Shown: positions 41,883 to 50,510 of the stretch, one piece after another | How positions within the stretch are numbered: the first letter of the stretch is position 1 | Layout of the letters: every line of letters starts with the position of its first letter | Assembly: GCF_036327005.1 (NCBI RefSeq) | Contig: NZ_JAUGZK010000006.1 | Location: 124,001 to 188,000 of the forward strand | Reading direction: 5' to 3' | Origin: Alkalimonas mucilaginosa | GTDB lineage: Bacteria; Pseudomonadota; Gammaproteobacteria; Enterobacterales; Alteromonadaceae | DNA length: 64,000 nt | The notes under the pieces: generated by a model | What the model was told of the DNA's origin: nothing | Databases searched by the model: none | What the model saw: only the letters and a program-made list of their open reading frames with translations | Made by a program: the position numbers and the translations under genes

Positions 41883-43473
41883 GCCCCACCAATGGCAACA
41901 ACTGTATCAGGCCATCACTGATTTTTATCAGCAGCAGCCTGAGCAGAATATCCACCAGCAAGCAGAGCAACTGGCACAAAGGTTGATGGGCTGCGCAGCT
42001 GGCGCTGATTATTGTGTGTTTGCACAGTTGCAATTAAGCCCGGTGCAATCGCCTTTTTCGACCCTGCTTGCTGTTAAGCAAAGCTGCTTGCTGTACCTGC
42101 TGGCCCGTCAGCAACAATGGCCAGACAAACTTTGTCTGCAACTTATAAGTACAGCACTGCTTAGTCTTATTGCTGTTGCTGGAGCAGTGAATAAATTACC
42201 GGAAGCACAGCGTAAAGATGCTAAATTGCTGCATTTTCCTGGCCGGTATTGCCTGGCGCGTTATCAGCAAATTTTACCACCGTACTGCCGTTACTGGCTG
42301 CAACATGACTCAGCAACAGAACAAAACAAACCCGACTGGCAACAGAACCCTTTTAGCACCGCACTGCAGCTCACCAGTTTGATTGCCCGCCAACTGTTAT
42401 TGCAGCCAACAGCAGGCTTGCTGCATACCCTTCAACGATGCTATTGGCGGCAATCGCACAGCCTGGCCCGGATGCAACTGGAAGTGCTGGTCAGCATAGG
42501 GCCGGTGCTCTGGCATTGTGGTAATCTGCTGCAACAGCAGCAACAGCAATGGCTGGTTCTTGATAAGCAAGCTGATCTCTGGTTGGTTCTACCCTTGCGT
42601 CACCAACAGTTACAAAGCTCGGTGCACTCCATTCGCGACACCTCTGACCAGCCCATTGAAATCTATGGCACAGAATTATCCGATTGGAGTTGGTTGGCGT
42701 GCATTGCCAGAAGTGAAAGCAGTGATCTGATCCAGCAGGCATTCACTGCAAAAAAGACCTCCACAGTGCTGGATTTCGACCAAATAGTAGCGCTTTGCGA
42801 TTTGCCTCAGCAGCAACTGCTGCAGCAGTTAGAGCAGGATACAGCAGGCTCTGAGCTGATACTGGCTGCCGCCAGCAAGGCCAATCGTAGTCAACAATCC
42901 ATTCAACAACTCAAGCATGCCATCTTGCTGTTAGGAGCCGAGCAACTGCCCTGGTTGCTGGCACAGATCCAATGCCAGCAATTTGCCGTGGAGCAACACC
43001 AGCCCTGCCATCAATGGCTGGTGCAACTCCGCCTGGTTTTGCAGCAGGCACTCACCGAGCAACCATTGGCCTTGCCAACTGCCCAAGTTGACCTAATCAG
43101 TTGGCTGCTTACCCTGCCGCTATGGCAGCTAAGTACCCTGCGACTGTTGCCGGGGTTTGATCTTGGCAGTTGCCAACAACTCCGAAGCCAGTGCCAGCGC
43201 CAGATTTGGCAATCCGAGCACTATCTGAAAAAAATACAGTGGTTGTTTCATCACTACCAACAACCGAAAGCTTTGCAGCAAGCCCTGCTGTTCTTTCGTT
43301 CACCACCCCAGGCTCAATCCGACCTGGTTCGCCACTTAAGTCTGCATCTGCAAGCCGCCTGGCGCAGATGCGACCAATTGATGCTGCAGCCAGCCCCTGC
43401 CAGCACACTGACTGAGCAGGTTTCTGCTACCTTACTGCATCAGTGCTACTACCCAATCAGGCTCTCGATGTAG
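41854..43473 (+). CDS. Glutamine-rich HDOD-like protein
   Basis: A 539-residue cytoplasmic protein, rich in Gln and Leu, that I cannot name with certainty. Residues about 310-420 have an HDOD-like layout: QIVALCDLPQQQLLQQLEQDTAGSELILAAASKANRSQQSIQQLKHAILLLGAEQLPWLLAQIQ (read in parts), recalling HDOD proteins where a run of helices ends in AI-x-LLG. The canonical HD metal residues are not evident, as is usual in HDOD. The first 300 residues contain a compact helical region with RQQQWPDKLCLQLISTALLSLIAVAGAV. The start at 41854 gives MNNNAPAQTKPHQWQQLYQ; an upstream frame opening at 41680 only shadows the DUF3192 gene. HDOD proteins are often found in signalling networks with GGDEF proteins; that link here is inference. 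Confidence 0.6.
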   Translation: MNNNAPAQTKPHQWQQLYQAITDFYQQQPEQNIHQQAEQLAQRLMGCAAGADYCVFAQLQLSPVQSPFSTLLAVKQSCLLYLLARQQQWPDKLCLQLISTALLSLIAVAGAVNKLPEAQRKDAKLLHFPGRYCLARYQQILPPYCRYWLQHDSATEQNKPDWQQNPFSTALQLTSLIARQLLLQPTAGLLHTLQRCYWRQSHSLARMQLEVLVSIGPVLWHCGNLLQQQQQQWLVLDKQADLWLVLPLRHQQLQSSVHSIRDTSDQPIEIYGTELSDWSWLACIARSESSDLIQQAFTAKKTSTVLDFDQIVALCDLPQQQLLQQLEQDTAGSELILAAASKANRSQQSIQQLKHAILLLGAEQLPWLLAQIQCQQFAVEQHQPCHQWLVQLRLVLQQALTEQPLALPTAQVDLISWLLTLPLWQLSTLRLLPGFDLGSCQQLRSQCQRQIWQSEHYLKKIQWLFHHYQQPKALQQALLFFRSPPQAQSDLVRHLSLHLQAAWRRCDQLMLQPAPASTLTEQVSATLLHQCYYPIRLSM

Positions 43474-43563
43474 TTTTATTACTTAATTTTACCGCCTCAA
43501 AGCTAAGACTAAGGTCGTATATCAAGTAACCTTCCTACAAACTGGTATCATATCCGGAAAAAA

Positions 43564-43572
43564 TGCTATAAT
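43564..43572 (+). promoter_or_regulatory. Extended -10 promoter element before the isocitrate dehydrogenase gene
   Basis: TGCTATAAT (43564-43572) is an extended -10 (TGnTATAAT). No good -35 stands 17 bases upstream, which is acceptable for this promoter class. The start would be near 43580, leaving a leader of about 57 bases. Confidence 0.5.
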
Positions 43573-43636
43573 TTGCCGCGACTCCGGGCTCATCTGCCCT
43601 ACCCCAACTCCACGAAAGTAAATTATAAGGTTTCTC

Positions 43637-44644
43637 ATGAGCACCCAAACCATTACGGTCATCAAAGGTGATGGCATCGGTCCAAGCATTGTTGAAGCAG
43701 CCATTCAAATTCTCGATAAAGCCGGCTGTGACTTTCAGTACGAATACGTTGATGCGGGTTTAACTGCGCTGGAAAAAACCGGCGAGCTGTTGCCAGAAGC
43801 AACGCTGGACGCCATTGCCCGCAACAAAATTACCTTAAAAGGCCCATTGACCACGCCGGTTGGCGAAGGCTTTACCTCCATCAATGTAACCTTGCGCAAA
43901 AAATTCAATCTGTACTCCAATGTACGGCCGGTGATTTCGTTCAAAGGCACCAAAGCCCGTTACGAAAACATCGATATCATCACCATCCGGGAAAACACTC
44001 AGGGCATGTATTCCGGTCATGGCCAGGTAGTATCGGAAGATGGACTGGTTGCCGAAGCCACCAGCATCATTACCCGCGAAGGTGCCGAGCGCATCGTGCG
44101 TTTTGCCTTTGAGCTGGCACGCCGTGAACAGCGTCAAAAAGTCACTGTAGTGCACAAGGCCAATATCCTGAAGTCTACTTCTGGCTTGTTCTTAAAAGTA
44201 GCGCGAGAAGTCGCAGCCGAGTACAGCGATATTCAGATGCAGGAAATGATTGTTGATAACGCCTGTATGCAGTTGGTGATGAACCCGCAACAGTTCGATG
44301 TAATTGTGACCACCAACCTGTTTGGCGATATCCTGTCTGACCTGTGCGCTGGCTTGGTTGGCGGCCTCGGTATGGCACCTGGCGCCAATATCGGTGAAGA
44401 TTGTGCGATTTTCGAAGCCGTACACGGCAGCGCGCCAGATATTGCCGGTAAAAACCTGGCCAACCCAAGCTCGGTGATCCTGGCGTCTATTCAGATGCTG
44501 GAACATCTGGGTATGAAAGACAAAGCCGATAAAATCAAAGCAGCCCTGACCGATGTCATTGCCAGTGGCGATCGCACCACCCGCGATCTCGGTGGCAGCC
44601 ACGGCACCACTGACTTTACCGCAGCCATGCTGGAAAGGCTGTAA
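43637..44644 (+). CDS. Isocitrate dehydrogenase, NAD-type short form
   Basis: Oxidative decarboxylation of isocitrate to 2-oxoglutarate in the TCA cycle. At 335 residues it is the short form related to mitochondrial IDH3 and to IPMDH-fold enzymes, not the 416-residue NADP enzyme of E. coli. Visible sites are VIKGDGIGPSIVEAA, NVTLRKKFNLYSNVRP for the substrate Arg residues, IRENTQGMYSG, NACMQLVMNPQQFDVIVTTNLFGDILSDL for the metal Asp residues, and EAVHGSAPDIAGKNLANP for the coenzyme loop. Coenzyme preference for NAD is inferred from class. A large palindromic terminator follows. Confidence 0.92.
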   Translation: MSTQTITVIKGDGIGPSIVEAAIQILDKAGCDFQYEYVDAGLTALEKTGELLPEATLDAIARNKITLKGPLTTPVGEGFTSINVTLRKKFNLYSNVRPVISFKGTKARYENIDIITIRENTQGMYSGHGQVVSEDGLVAEATSIITREGAERIVRFAFELARREQRQKVTVVHKANILKSTSGLFLKVAREVAAEYSDIQMQEMIVDNACMQLVMNPQQFDVIVTTNLFGDILSDLCAGLVGGLGMAPGANIGEDCAIFEAVHGSAPDIAGKNLANPSSVILASIQMLEHLGMKDKADKIKAALTDVIASGDRTTRDLGGSHGTTDFTAAMLERL

Positions 44645-44653
44645 GCTATCCGC

Positions 44654-44697
44654 TGACGCCATAAAAAAACCGCCGCGGCGGTTTTTTTATGGCGTCA
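44654..44697. terminator. Perfect 44-bp palindromic bidirectional terminator
   Basis: Bases 44654-44697 form a perfect inverted repeat: TGACGCCAT, seven As, CCGCCG, then the exact reverse complement. In each direction a CCGCCG/CGGCGG core hairpin is followed by seven Ts, so it ends both the plus-strand isocitrate dehydrogenase transcript and the minus-strand yccF transcript. Confidence 0.95.
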
Positions 44698-44698
44698 T

Positions 44699-45118
44699 TC
44701 AGCCGGCTCTGTACGCCTTATTTACAATCGTCTGGCCAATAGGCGCTAAACTTAACCCGGCCAGTTTCAGGTGTTGTAAGCCAAATGGAATGCCGATAAT
44801 ACTGATAAAACAGATCAGTGCATGAAACAGGTGCCCTATCGCCAGCCAGATGCCGATAAAGATAAACCAGATGATATTGCCCAGGCTGCCTAAAGCGCCG
44901 GTACCAATGTCTTCCGCACGGTTGATGTAACGGCGGTTGATGCTTTCCTTGCCAAAGGGCCAAAACGCCAGTTGGCCAATCACAAAGCAGGAGCGGCCAA
45001 AAGGAATGCCAATGATGGTGATAAAACAAATCAGGCCGGCCAGCCACCAGGCCAGGCCCATGACAAAACCACCCAACACAAACCAGAGCACATTAAAAAT
45101 AAAGCGAAACAATCCCAT
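44699..45118 (-). CDS. YccF family membrane protein
   Basis: A 139-residue inner-membrane protein with two copies of the YccF domain, seen in the repeated LICFITIIGIPFGRSCFVIG (about 29-48) and LICFISIIGIPFGLQHLKLA (about 100-119), each with hydrophobic helices and a GIPFG turn. E. coli YccF has the same two-repeat form. The role is unknown. The gene ends directly at the shared palindromic terminator. Confidence 0.87.
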   Translation of the reverse strand: MGLFRFIFNVLWFVLGGFVMGLAWWLAGLICFITIIGIPFGRSCFVIGQLAFWPFGKESINRRYINRAEDIGTGALGSLGNIIWFIFIGIWLAIGHLFHALICFISIIGIPFGLQHLKLAGLSLAPIGQTIVNKAYRAG

Positions 45119-45326
45119 GTCTTATCCTTTCAAACTAATTTGCCAAACAACTTCCCTATAATTTGCAGCTAACATGCCAACTTTAATATTTATTTTTATC
45201 AGTAACTTATAAAATCAGTGCCACTAAAAATGGCTGATCTTGCCAAAAAGTTCGTCAATACCACCTGAATTTAGTGTCTTTGCAATAGCCTCTGCCGGCT
45301 TCAACTTCACAACGGACCGGCCAGCG

Positions 45327-45899
45327 TTACGGCAGAAGTTCTGCTTTGGCAGGAATGACACCACCCGGCATCCGGCCGGCCAATGCAAGCAAGCGCCCAC
45401 GATGCTGCTGCAATGCCACTTTATCCGCTTCGGTCAGGCAAGGGCCTATCGCCTGGGTCATGTGATCGGTTTGAGCCAGCACCTGCACAGTCTGCTGACG
45501 CTGAGGCTCCGGCAAGAATGGTAGCGCACGCCGCGATACCTGCAGCATGGGTCGCATCGAGTCCAGCACCGGCCAACTGCCCTTGGCGGTTAACTCCATA
45601 AAAAGTGGTGCAGTCAGCTCATGCTCTGCCAGAATCAAATCCACCTCCTCCAGGTAGCTTTGCTCTTTCTGCTGCGCCCGCACCTCTTCGGCATGACGCG
45701 ACCAATCGCAATGTGCTTGCAGCCGCACTTGATACAACGAGGCGACATTGTCCTGCTCTACCCTGGCAAGGGCCGGCAAGGCCGCTTCCAGCTTGATCAG
45801 GTTGGCATCGGTCAGCACCGTTTCAGCACTTACCGTATGCACCAAGATCAAGGACATCACACCACAGAAAGCAAATGCAGGACAGAGATTCTTATTCAT
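45327..45899 (-). CDS. Hypothetical secreted protein
   Basis: A 190-residue protein of no family I recognise. It has a signal peptide (1-25, ending HTVSA before ET), then a helical mature part with two Cys residues (in QAHCDWSR and IGPCLTEAD) that could form a disulfide in the periplasm. Helices rich in Gln, Glu and Leu (EEVRAQQKEQSYLEEVDLILAEHEL) make up the middle. No neighbour suggests a job; it has its own intergenic regions on both sides. Confidence 0.6.
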   Translation of the reverse strand: MNKNLCPAFAFCGVMSLILVHTVSAETVLTDANLIKLEAALPALARVEQDNVASLYQVRLQAHCDWSRHAEEVRAQQKEQSYLEEVDLILAEHELTAPLFMELTAKGSWPVLDSMRPMLQVSRRALPFLPEPQRQQTVQVLAQTDHMTQAIGPCLTEADKVALQQHRGRLLALAGRMPGGVIPAKAELLP

Positions 45900-46143
45900 C
45901 AGTAGCTACCTTATAGAGGCTGCAGGCTGCGCCATGGCAGTGCCAGCCGCTTGCTGGCTTAAAACTCTATAAGACGTGATCCCGCCTGAACCTGCGCTGA
46001 AATAACCAGCTGACTGCTATGCGGATCACAAACTATGCATTGCTAAGTTATTTTCGGACAAAATGATCCAACTTGGCAGAAATTCACTAGGCTTTGATAC
46101 AAACGACTGTTGTTTCCTGTTCGCAACCAACCTGGAGATCCTG

Positions 46144-47013
46144 ATGCGCACCATTCAATGGCTTCACCTTGTACTCTGTAGTGTGTTCTTACTTGTAAGC
46201 AGCCGGGCACTGGCCGATCGCTTTGCCGATGTGCAGGTTGAGGCAACCGAGCTGTCCCCCGGGCTTTACATGCTAACCGGAGCTGGTGGCAATATGGCGG
46301 CCCTGACCGGGGACGATGGCATCTTGCTGATCGATGCCCAATTTGCCGAAATGGCCGGCAAGATTGAAGCCAAGCTGAGTGAACTGGCCGAAGGGCAAGC
46401 GCTGCAAGTGCTGGTCAATACCCACTTCCACGGCGATCACGTCGGCGGCAATGCCAAACTGGCCGCAGATAGCCGCATTATCGCCCACGATAATGTGCGT
46501 AAACGCCTGCAAGCCGATAGCAATTTTCCGGCCGAAGGCTTGCCCAACCTGACCTTTAGCGACCAATTAAGCCTGCATATGAACGGCCAGCATATCCTGC
46601 TGATCGCCATGCAACCAAGCCATACCGATGGCGACAGCATCGTGTGGTTTAAAGCAGCCAATGTGGTGCATATGGGCGATCTGATGTTTGAAGGCCGCTT
46701 CCCTTTTATCGATACCAACGCCGGCGGCAATCTGCAGGCTTATATGGACGTGACCCGTCACGTGATCGCCAGCATTGATGCCAACACCCGGGTGATCCCA
46801 GGGCACGGCGAGTTAACCAACCGGGCTGGCTTAGAGCGGGAATTGCGGATGATGGAAGCCACCCTGGCTCAGGTGCAGCAGTACAAAGCCGAAGGTTTAT
46901 CTCTGGAAGCCATCATCAACCGCGGCTTGGGTGAGCAGTGGCAGGATTGGCACTGGAATTTCATTACTGAACAGCGCTGGATCCGCACTTTGTATCAGGC
47001 GCTGGCAGATTAA
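46144..47013 (+). CDS. Secreted metallo-beta-lactamase-fold hydrolase
   Basis: A 289-residue protein with a signal peptide (1-25, ending SSRALA) and the MBL-fold zinc site HFHGDH at residues 94-99, followed by further ligand positions in MQPSHTDGDSIVWF (about 155-168) and VIPGHGEL (about 216-223). The pattern resembles periplasmic MBL hydrolases of broad type. It could act on a lactone, thioester or beta-lactam, and I cannot choose; the absence of class B1/B2 features argues against calling it a carbapenemase. The ATG has GGAG upstream and replaces an earlier ATG at 46063. Confidence 0.85.
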   Translation: MRTIQWLHLVLCSVFLLVSSRALADRFADVQVEATELSPGLYMLTGAGGNMAALTGDDGILLIDAQFAEMAGKIEAKLSELAEGQALQVLVNTHFHGDHVGGNAKLAADSRIIAHDNVRKRLQADSNFPAEGLPNLTFSDQLSLHMNGQHILLIAMQPSHTDGDSIVWFKAANVVHMGDLMFEGRFPFIDTNAGGNLQAYMDVTRHVIASIDANTRVIPGHGELTNRAGLERELRMMEATLAQVQQYKAEGLSLEAIINRGLGEQWQDWHWNFITEQRWIRTLYQALAD

Positions 47014-47057
47014 AGCAGCGCCTTGCTCCCTTCGCTGAAACGGGCTGGCCTGATGCG

Positions 47058-47870
47058 CTAGCCCGGACGATACTGCCGCTTTGGCCGCTCGATACGCGGT
47101 TGATGGCCCCTTTTTTTGATGCCGGCTCCGGCTCCTTGCGAGGCCTCTTCGGTTTTCACTGAGTCTTTAAGCAAATCACTCAGCAACGCAAATTCGGCCG
47201 GGGTGACTTCGCGCCACTGGCCGGGTTTTAAATCGGCCAGCTGAAAACTCATAATGCGAATGCGCTTAAGCCGGGTCACTTCAAAACCAAGATACGCTGT
47301 CATACGGCGGATTTGCCGGTTAAGCCCCTGGGTCAGGATAATGGAAAACCGGTCTGGTCCAATTTGCGTGACTTTGCACGGCTTGGTCACGGTGCCAAGG
47401 ATCGGTATGCCGGCCGCCATCCGCTGACAAAACTGGCGGTTGATGGGTTTATCGACACTGACCAGATACTCCTTTTCATGGGCATTGCCGGCGCGCAAAA
47501 TCTTATTGACGATATCGCCATCGTTGGTCAGCAAAATTAAACCGGAAGACGGTTTATCCAACCGGCCGATTGGGAAAATGCGCTGCGGATAGTTCACCGC
47601 ATCGACGATATTGCCTTTAACCGCCGTATCGGTGGTACAGACCACCCCAACCGGTTTGTGATACACCAGATAGACGGCTTTAGGCTTGGCTTTGAGCGGC
47701 TTGCCTGCCACCATAATGCTGTCGGCATCGCTCACCTTCATGCCGGTTTCGGCCGGGCTGCCATTGACCAGTACCTGACCTTGCTCAATCAGCCGATCGG
47801 CTTCGCGCCGTGAACAGATGCCGGTTTCACTGATGTATTTATTCAGGCGCATGCCTGCTGCTTCGCTCAA
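47058..47870 (-). CDS. rluF: 23S rRNA pseudouridine(2604) synthase RluF
   Basis: RsuA-family pseudouridine synthase that acts on U2604 of 23S rRNA and also on tRNA(Tyr) U35 in E. coli. The 270-residue protein has an N-terminal S4 domain (MRLNKYISETGICSRREADRLIEQGQVLVNG), the catalytic Asp105 in IGRLDKPSSGL, and TQGLNRQIRRMTAYLGFEV. It ends with a basic tail (IKKRGHQPRIERPKRQYRPG), as in RluF. It is five bases downstream of the cpdB-like gene. Confidence 0.92.
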   Translation of the reverse strand: MSEAAGMRLNKYISETGICSRREADRLIEQGQVLVNGSPAETGMKVSDADSIMVAGKPLKAKPKAVYLVYHKPVGVVCTTDTAVKGNIVDAVNYPQRIFPIGRLDKPSSGLILLTNDGDIVNKILRAGNAHEKEYLVSVDKPINRQFCQRMAAGIPILGTVTKPCKVTQIGPDRFSIILTQGLNRQIRRMTAYLGFEVTRLKRIRIMSFQLADLKPGQWREVTPAEFALLSDLLKDSVKTEEASQGAGAGIKKRGHQPRIERPKRQYRPG

Positions 47871-47875
47871 AACGC

Positions 47876-49816
47876 TTACTCCGGTAGATACTGATAACGG
47901 CCATAGCCGTCATCATCCAAGCCTAGAAACTGCAGGCGCGGATGCCGTTCTGCTTTAGCTTTGGCTGCTGCCAGGCTGCTGCTACGAAACTCCAGTCGGG
48001 CCTCAGCCGGGAGCTTGAGCTGCCAGTTCTGCTGCAGTTGCACCGGAATGGCTGCGCCGTGCTGCTTAGCTTGTTCGCGGGTGTAAGCTGCAATGATTTG
48101 CCTTACCTCCATCTGGCCGGTGTAATACACCGGAGCTGTGGTAGCATGCGGGAAAAAGCCACCACCGCTAACCCGGTAATTATTGGTTGCCAGCAAGAAG
48201 CGCTGCTCAGCGCTGACCGGCTGTCCCTGATAGCTTAAATCCACAATGCGATGACTATCGCTCACTTGCTGGCCCTCACCATCAAAGCGGGCAGGCTGGC
48301 TTAAATCAATGCGGTAACTCAGTTCGTTCATCATATCGAAGTTGTAACTTGGGATCCGTGGTGCCAGCAATGGCTGCCACTCGTCTTTGCCGGCTTCAAT
48401 GGTATTGAAAGTCCGGGCCGACATTTCCAGCCAGTCGCGCAGTTCGCTGCCGCTTAACTCAATCACCCGCAAGGTGTTGGGGTAAATGTACAGATCGGCG
48501 ATATTGCCAAGCGTTAGCGGCCCGGCTGCCAAGTGGGTATAGTCTTCCGGCCCGCCAAAACCACTGCGAAACGGTGCTGCAGCACTGATAATGGGTAAAT
48601 CCGGTAACTCGCCCTGCTGCTGCAGACTGGTTGCGTACCAGCTTTGCGCCTGATTGACCCAGGCCACGGCCGTATTTGGAGCGACCCGGGCAAAAAAGTT
48701 CTCAATGGCACCATCGGTGTCACCCAAAGGCTGATTTAACATCGCCAGGGTGTGTGCTTGTTCATCGCTCAGCAAAGCCACCAACAGCTCATCACGCTCC
48801 GGACCTACCTGCCGCAACTCACTGGCCGCCTGCACCACTTGCCAGGTACCATCGGTACGCTTTAGCGTTAGATCGATCACGCCCAGATGGCTGCCATATT
48901 GGCCGCCCATCACAGCGGGTACGCCATGAATAAAACCGCGCTCGGCATCTACTCCGGCCAGCTCCTGATAATCCGGCCCCGGCAGTTGCCGGTGCTGATG
49001 GCCCAGCAACAAGGCATCGACCCATTCCACTTGCGCCAGATAAAGCCCGGTTTGCTCGGCAAACTCTGGATAATCGCCATAATCCCGCAGGCCGGTATGG
49101 GCAATCACCACTACCACATCGGCACCTTCGTCACGCATTTTTGGCACAAAGTACTGAGCAGCCGCCAGCATATCCCGGGCCTGCACCCGGCCTTCCAGAT
49201 GATGCCGATCCCAGCGCATAATATCCGGCGGCACCAGCCCAAGCACCCCCACCTGGATATCATGGCGCTGCAAATCGCTCCCGACAAAACTATGCTTTTG
49301 AATCACATAAGGCGTATAACGGCTGGCCTGCCAGTCATCGGCTGTAGCATCCGGCTCAAACACATTGGCCGATAAAAACGGAAAAGTCGCCCCTTCAATG
49401 GTGGCATCCAGGTACTCAAGGCCATAGTTAAACTCATGATTACCCAAAGCTGCTGCATCATAGCCCAGGTAATTCATCGCCCGGATCACCGGGTGGCGTT
49501 GCTGCTGAAGATACTCCAGGCCCTGTGCATGGGCCCAATCGCCCATCGCGCTGCCCTGAATGGTGTCGCCGTTATCAAACAGCAGGTTGTTGGGCTGCTC
49601 CAATCTGGCCTGATGCACCAAAGCCGCCGTATGGGCCAGACCAAACCGATCGGTATCACGCTGCTGAAAATAATCGTAGCCCAGCAGGTAGGCATGCAAA
49701 TCATTGGTATGCAAAATGCGCAGCTCGACTTGCTGCTCCCGTTCCGGGGTTGGCGAACACCCTTGTAAAGACAACGCCAGCACTGCCAGCAACGAAATTA
49801 TGGTAGTTCTTCTCAT
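47876..49816 (-). CDS. cpdB: 2',3'-cyclic-nucleotide 2'-phosphodiesterase/3'-nucleotidase, lipoprotein form
   Basis: A 646-residue periplasmic enzyme of the 5'-nucleotidase family that salvages nucleotides. An N-terminal metallophosphatase domain carries ILHTNDLHAYLLGYDYF, NGDTIQGSAMGDW, LGNHEFNYGLEYL and VVIAHTGLRDYGD for the two-metal site. The C-terminal substrate domain has the stacking-residue region near TNNYRVSGGGFFP. The signal peptide ends in a lipobox (LSLQGC, Cys20), so it is probably a lipoprotein, unlike soluble E. coli CpdB (647 residues). CpdB-type substrate use is inferred from length and the YDYF motif. Confidence 0.87.
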   Translation of the reverse strand: MRRTTIISLLAVLALSLQGCSPTPEREQQVELRILHTNDLHAYLLGYDYFQQRDTDRFGLAHTAALVHQARLEQPNNLLFDNGDTIQGSAMGDWAHAQGLEYLQQQRHPVIRAMNYLGYDAAALGNHEFNYGLEYLDATIEGATFPFLSANVFEPDATADDWQASRYTPYVIQKHSFVGSDLQRHDIQVGVLGLVPPDIMRWDRHHLEGRVQARDMLAAAQYFVPKMRDEGADVVVVIAHTGLRDYGDYPEFAEQTGLYLAQVEWVDALLLGHQHRQLPGPDYQELAGVDAERGFIHGVPAVMGGQYGSHLGVIDLTLKRTDGTWQVVQAASELRQVGPERDELLVALLSDEQAHTLAMLNQPLGDTDGAIENFFARVAPNTAVAWVNQAQSWYATSLQQQGELPDLPIISAAAPFRSGFGGPEDYTHLAAGPLTLGNIADLYIYPNTLRVIELSGSELRDWLEMSARTFNTIEAGKDEWQPLLAPRIPSYNFDMMNELSYRIDLSQPARFDGEGQQVSDSHRIVDLSYQGQPVSAEQRFLLATNNYRVSGGGFFPHATTAPVYYTGQMEVRQIIAAYTREQAKQHGAAIPVQLQQNWQLKLPAEARLEFRSSSLAAAKAKAERHPRLQFLGLDDDGYGRYQYLPE

Positions 49817-49995
49817 GGAGCTCTCTTCTAAAAAACGGCATTAAGATGCTGAATCCGCAGATTGTAGCATTTTTTGCGTGACAATTTTACGGCCTTTCTG
49901 CACCGGCTTTTACAAATTACCGCTCAAGTTATCAGCGACAAAGACGATAACCTCTATGTACCGGATAACCCGCATACACTGATGGAGGAAGCACC

Positions 49996-50271
49996 ATGAA
50001 CGAACAAAGTCGCTTAGAAAAATTACGCAACCTTGGCGTTCGTCTGCATGAACTGCAGTTGGTTCAACCTATCGCTGGGAAGTCCTATACCTCGGTTGCA
50101 CTGAATTACTTGTTCAGCCGCCATGAGCTCACTCGCCCTTGTGGTCAGTCGCTGGATGTCACCTTGCGCTCTTTGGCCGAAGCCATTGTGCAAAAGCATC
50201 ATTTGAAGTTTAGCCGTTTTGATTCCGACTCCATTATCGACTATTTCTGCCGTTTGTACCGCGCCCACTAA
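49996..50271 (+). CDS. Hypothetical small protein
   Basis: A 91-residue basic protein of no family I know, with helices such as SRLEKLRNLGVRLHELQLVQP and LAEAIVQKHHLKFSRFDSDSIIDYFCRLY. A good ribosome site (GGAGG) precedes the ATG at about eight bases, which supports it as a real gene. No signal peptide or membrane segment. Two hairpins follow its stop. Neighbours give no hint of a role. Confidence 0.6.
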   Translation: MNEQSRLEKLRNLGVRLHELQLVQPIAGKSYTSVALNYLFSRHELTRPCGQSLDVTLRSLAEAIVQKHHLKFSRFDSDSIIDYFCRLYRAH

Positions 50272-50282
50272 CTCGTTTCCAT

Positions 50283-50341
50283 CCTGAAGCGGCATACCGG
50301 CCGTTTCAGGGAGTTGTCAGGAAAAAACGCGGTTTTTCCTG
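50283..50341 (+). terminator. Two hairpins after the 91-residue gene
   Basis: CCTGAAGCGG and CCGTTTCAGG (50283-50310, with one G-U pair) form one hairpin, then CAGGAAAAA and TTTTTCCTG (50318-50341) another with loop ACGCGG. The T-run of the second sits in the stem. Either may end transcription; the order is unusual for a canonical terminator. Confidence 0.45.
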
Positions 50342-50510
50342 GCTCGCAAGCTGCTGTGCTGCAACGCAGCAGTTACTGGACAGACTACAGGCCTTCTTTT
50401 AAGCTGTTCGCTTTGCAGAAGAAGGCTTACTTCATGAATTGCATTACTTTCTTGCTAACTTTGCCAGCAATTAGCTGCTTGGCCGTCACCATGCAAATGG
50501 TAAACGACTG

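Noticed and set aside
46144..47013. Antibiotic-resistance beta-lactamase
   Set aside because: Only the general MBL-fold zinc motif is visible; the fold covers many unrelated hydrolases and nothing points to beta-lactam activity.
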